A DNA stretch of 10,418 bases, taken from contig RWJK01000821.1 of the NCBI GenBank assembly GCA_004335835.1, positions 1 through 10,418 on the forward strand, read 5' to 3'. Below are positions 9,226 to 10,418 of this stretch, piece after piece. A program made the position numbers and the translations under genes. The notes below the pieces were generated by a model. It did not search any database and was not told the DNA's origin. It worked only from the letters and a program-made list of their open reading frames with translations. The stretch comes from Scenedesmus sp. ARA3. Its lineage: Eukaryota > Chlorophyta > Chlorophyceae > Sphaeropleales > Scenedesmaceae. Numbering within the stretch: position 1 is the first letter of the stretch; each line of letters begins with the position of its first letter.

Positions 9226-9670
9226 GCAGGGCGCGGCGCTGGCAGTGGGCTAGACCCTGCAACAACGCGCAGCCTGCTGGTGATCCTGCATGGCAAGCGT
9301 GTGGATGATGATTTGGTGCGGGACGCCATCAGCAGCCTCAAGGAGGAGGGCCACCAGGTGCGGTGGCATTACTGTGACTGCTGTTTAGGCACAGCTTTCT
9401 GTGTTAATGTGTTGTTTGAACATGCGCACATGGGCAGTCAGTACACTGCAGACCAACTGTGGATGCTGCAGCTGGTGCAGCACAGTGATGTGATGGGCTG
9501 TCACGTCGTGGTTCGGCATGCTTGCGGCTTTCTGTCAGTGTGCTGGGGTAAAATGCAGTTTATGCTGCTGCTGCTGCTGCCGCTGCCGCTGCCGCTGCCG
9601 CTGCCGCTGCCGCTGCCGCTGCCGCTGCCGCTGCCGCTGCCGCTGCCGCTGCCGCTGCCGCTGCCGCTGC

Positions 9671-9703
<33 letters not shown>

Positions 9704-10194
9704 AGATCTCTGTGCGTGTCACGTTTGACCGTGGTGACGTGGATGCATTCGTGGCTGAGGCCATCCAACTCAAGGAGTCAGGCACCGCCAACTACGAGAC
9801 CATCGTGGCAGGTGTGCTGCTGCTGCTGCTGCTGTTGTGGCAGCGCCTTTACTGTGGATGCGGAGCCAGAAGGCCTTTGACACCTTGTACTGCACTACCC
9901 CTGCCAGCATCTGCTCTGTGTGCACAGAGTACGGCACGGCAGGGACATATCTCTTGATTGTGATTGGACTTGCGCTGAACCAAATGGTTGCCGCCTGTGC
10001 ATATGTATGAAATGATTAACCAGTCGATGCGTTTGCATGCATTGCCTGCTGCAGGCGGTGGTGACGGCACCCTCAACGAGGTGGTGGCTGCCATGATGGA
10101 CCACAAGGAGGCTGTGCACAAGCTGGGCCTGGCAGTGGCGCTGCTGCCGCTGGGCACAGCCAACGACTTTGCCTGCACTGCTGGCATCTCAGTG
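9049..10194 (+). CDS. YegS-like lipid kinase (diacylglycerol-kinase catalytic domain), 3'-truncated by window end
   Basis: Conserved exons: 9049-9357, 9706-9811 and 10055-10194 (junction phases 0 and 1). The joined product has an Ala/Pro-rich linker, a basic patch RRKKDKKK and an 11-Ala run. [31 protein letters not shown], the glycine motif [11 protein letters not shown] and [10 protein letters not shown] follow. This order and spacing match the N-terminal nucleotide-binding lobe of bacterial YegS; the splice Q|I falls inside the conserved EEG...VRVT segment without a gap. The family transfers phosphate from ATP to a lipid head group; E. coli YegS acts on phosphatidylglycerol in vitro. The YegS-type LPLGTANDF favours this branch over eukaryotic diacylglycerol or sphingosine kinases. 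The C-terminal lobe lies beyond the window, so the substrate cannot be judged. The candidate leader suggests an organelle location and a possible bacterial origin, both inferred. The last exon may extend to 10311 through an alternative donor. Confidence 0.87.
9196..9228 (+). repeat. Coding GCA tract, 11 alanines
   Basis: Nine GCA codons, then GCG and GCA, encode 11 alanines in the linker before the kinase domain. It is the only triplet tract in the window that falls in a well-supported exon, and it is CAG-type on the sense strand, whereas the intronic tracts are CTG-type. Confidence 0.95.
9565..9702 (+). repeat. Compound (CTG)5-(CCGCTG)16-(CTG)10 tract abutting a 3' splice site
   Basis: This is a 138-nt run of CTG and CCG triplets with sixteen CCG units alternating with CTG. 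It ends in CAG at 9703-9705, the acceptor for the kinase exon at 9706. It fills the last 40 percent of the 348-nt intron. Read in the kinase frame it would encode poly-Leu and Leu-Pro. Confidence 0.95.
9817..9834 (+). repeat. (CTG)6 at the start of the next kinase intron
   Basis: Six CTG triplets begin 5 nt after the donor at 9812, in the same sense orientation as the other intronic tracts. Confidence 0.9.
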
Positions 10195-10326
10195 GTGAGT
10201 GGGGCAGATCAAGGTGGAAGTGACACGGCCGTGCTTGTGTGTGCTGTTGTGGTTCTGCCGCTGGGCACAGCGAACGAATGGCACTTTGCCTGCACGGCTG
10301 GCATCCCAGTGGTGAGGCGTGGGGCA
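10144..10326 (+). repeat. Tandem partial duplication of the kinase exon end and its splice donor
   Basis: The 63-nt stretch 10144-10206 ([17 protein letters not shown], donor gtgagt and ggggca) recurs at 10255-10326. The second copy has a 6-nt insertion that turns ANDF into ANEWHF, a 3-nt insertion after the donor and a few substitutions. It also ends in GTG|GTGAGG. From the first donor (10195) to the second (10312) is 117 nt, or 39 codons without a stop in the kinase frame. Confidence 0.9.
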
Positions 10327-10356
10327 TGTGGGGCATGCGGCGGTGTGTGGCATGCG

Positions 10357-10360
<4 letters not shown>

Positions 10361-10418
<58 letters not shown>
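10361..10418 (+). repeat. (CTG)19 tract running off the window
   Basis: Nineteen CTG triplets plus one base fill the last 58 nt. The true length is unknown because the window ends inside the tract. It would lie in the intron following the kinase exon. Confidence 0.95.

Noticed and set aside
8901..9341. Minus-strand 146-codon frame opposite the kinase linker
   Set aside because: It is a shadow of the GC-rich, Ala-coding exon; the + strand carries the recognisable kinase motifs.
9565..9702. CRISPR-like or protein repeat array
   Set aside because: It is a simple triplet/hexanucleotide microsatellite without spacers, inside a eukaryotic intron.
9501..9791. Minus-strand frames encoding long Ser/Gly and Gln/Arg repeats
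   Set aside because: They are translations of the CTG/CCGCTG tract in an intron of the + strand kinase gene, with no other coding signal.

Overview
The window looks like nuclear DNA of a green alga (chlorophyte). Both recognisable genes are on the + strand and are split by many GT-AG introns of about 200-400 nt, with donors such as gtgagt and gtaagc and acceptors usually ending tgcag. A TGTAA element, the usual chlorophyte polyadenylation signal, follows the first gene. CTG/GCA triplet tracts are scattered throughout. Base composition looks roughly balanced, so a very GC-rich species such as Chlamydomonas reinhardtii is unlikely. I cannot name the species.

Layout. 1-1548: no recognisable gene. 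This stretch contains a 16-bp perfect palindrome, a strong orphan splice-donor sequence and a possible 5'-UTR intron acceptor just before gene 1. 1549-6236: a complete 13-exon gene for a secreted, papain-family (C1A) cysteine peptidase of 451 residues, with signal peptide, I29 inhibitory prodomain and catalytic domain. I joined the exons by eye. All 12 junctions keep frame and the family motifs run across them without gaps. 6237 to about 6445: its 3' UTR, with an 11-bp stem-loop and TGTAA. About 6446-8451: roughly 2 kb without a recognisable gene, holding two perfect 18-bp palindromes and an 11-bp tandem repeat. 8452-10418: the 5' part of a gene for a bacterial YegS-like lipid kinase (diacylglycerol-kinase catalytic fold). 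It has a candidate basic, acid-free N-terminal leader, an Ala/Lys-rich linker, and the GGGDGT and LPLGTANDF nucleotide-binding motifs. The gene runs off the window inside a (CTG)19 tract.

No operon-like or functional link between the two genes is visible. They are separate transcription units.

The features most worth a second look are in the kinase gene. The end of its nucleotide-binding exon, including the splice donor, is duplicated downstream. Use of the second donor would insert exactly 39 stop-free codons carrying a second, altered LPLGTAN motif. The intron before it is 348 nt, a multiple of three, and stop-free, and is largely made of CTG and CCGCTG repeats. In the peptidase, the nucleophile-bearing microexon encodes CGSCSAHA where the family normally has CGSCWAF. 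A 27-nt symmetric microexon carries the catalytic Asn, so skipping it would give an in-frame protein lacking that residue.
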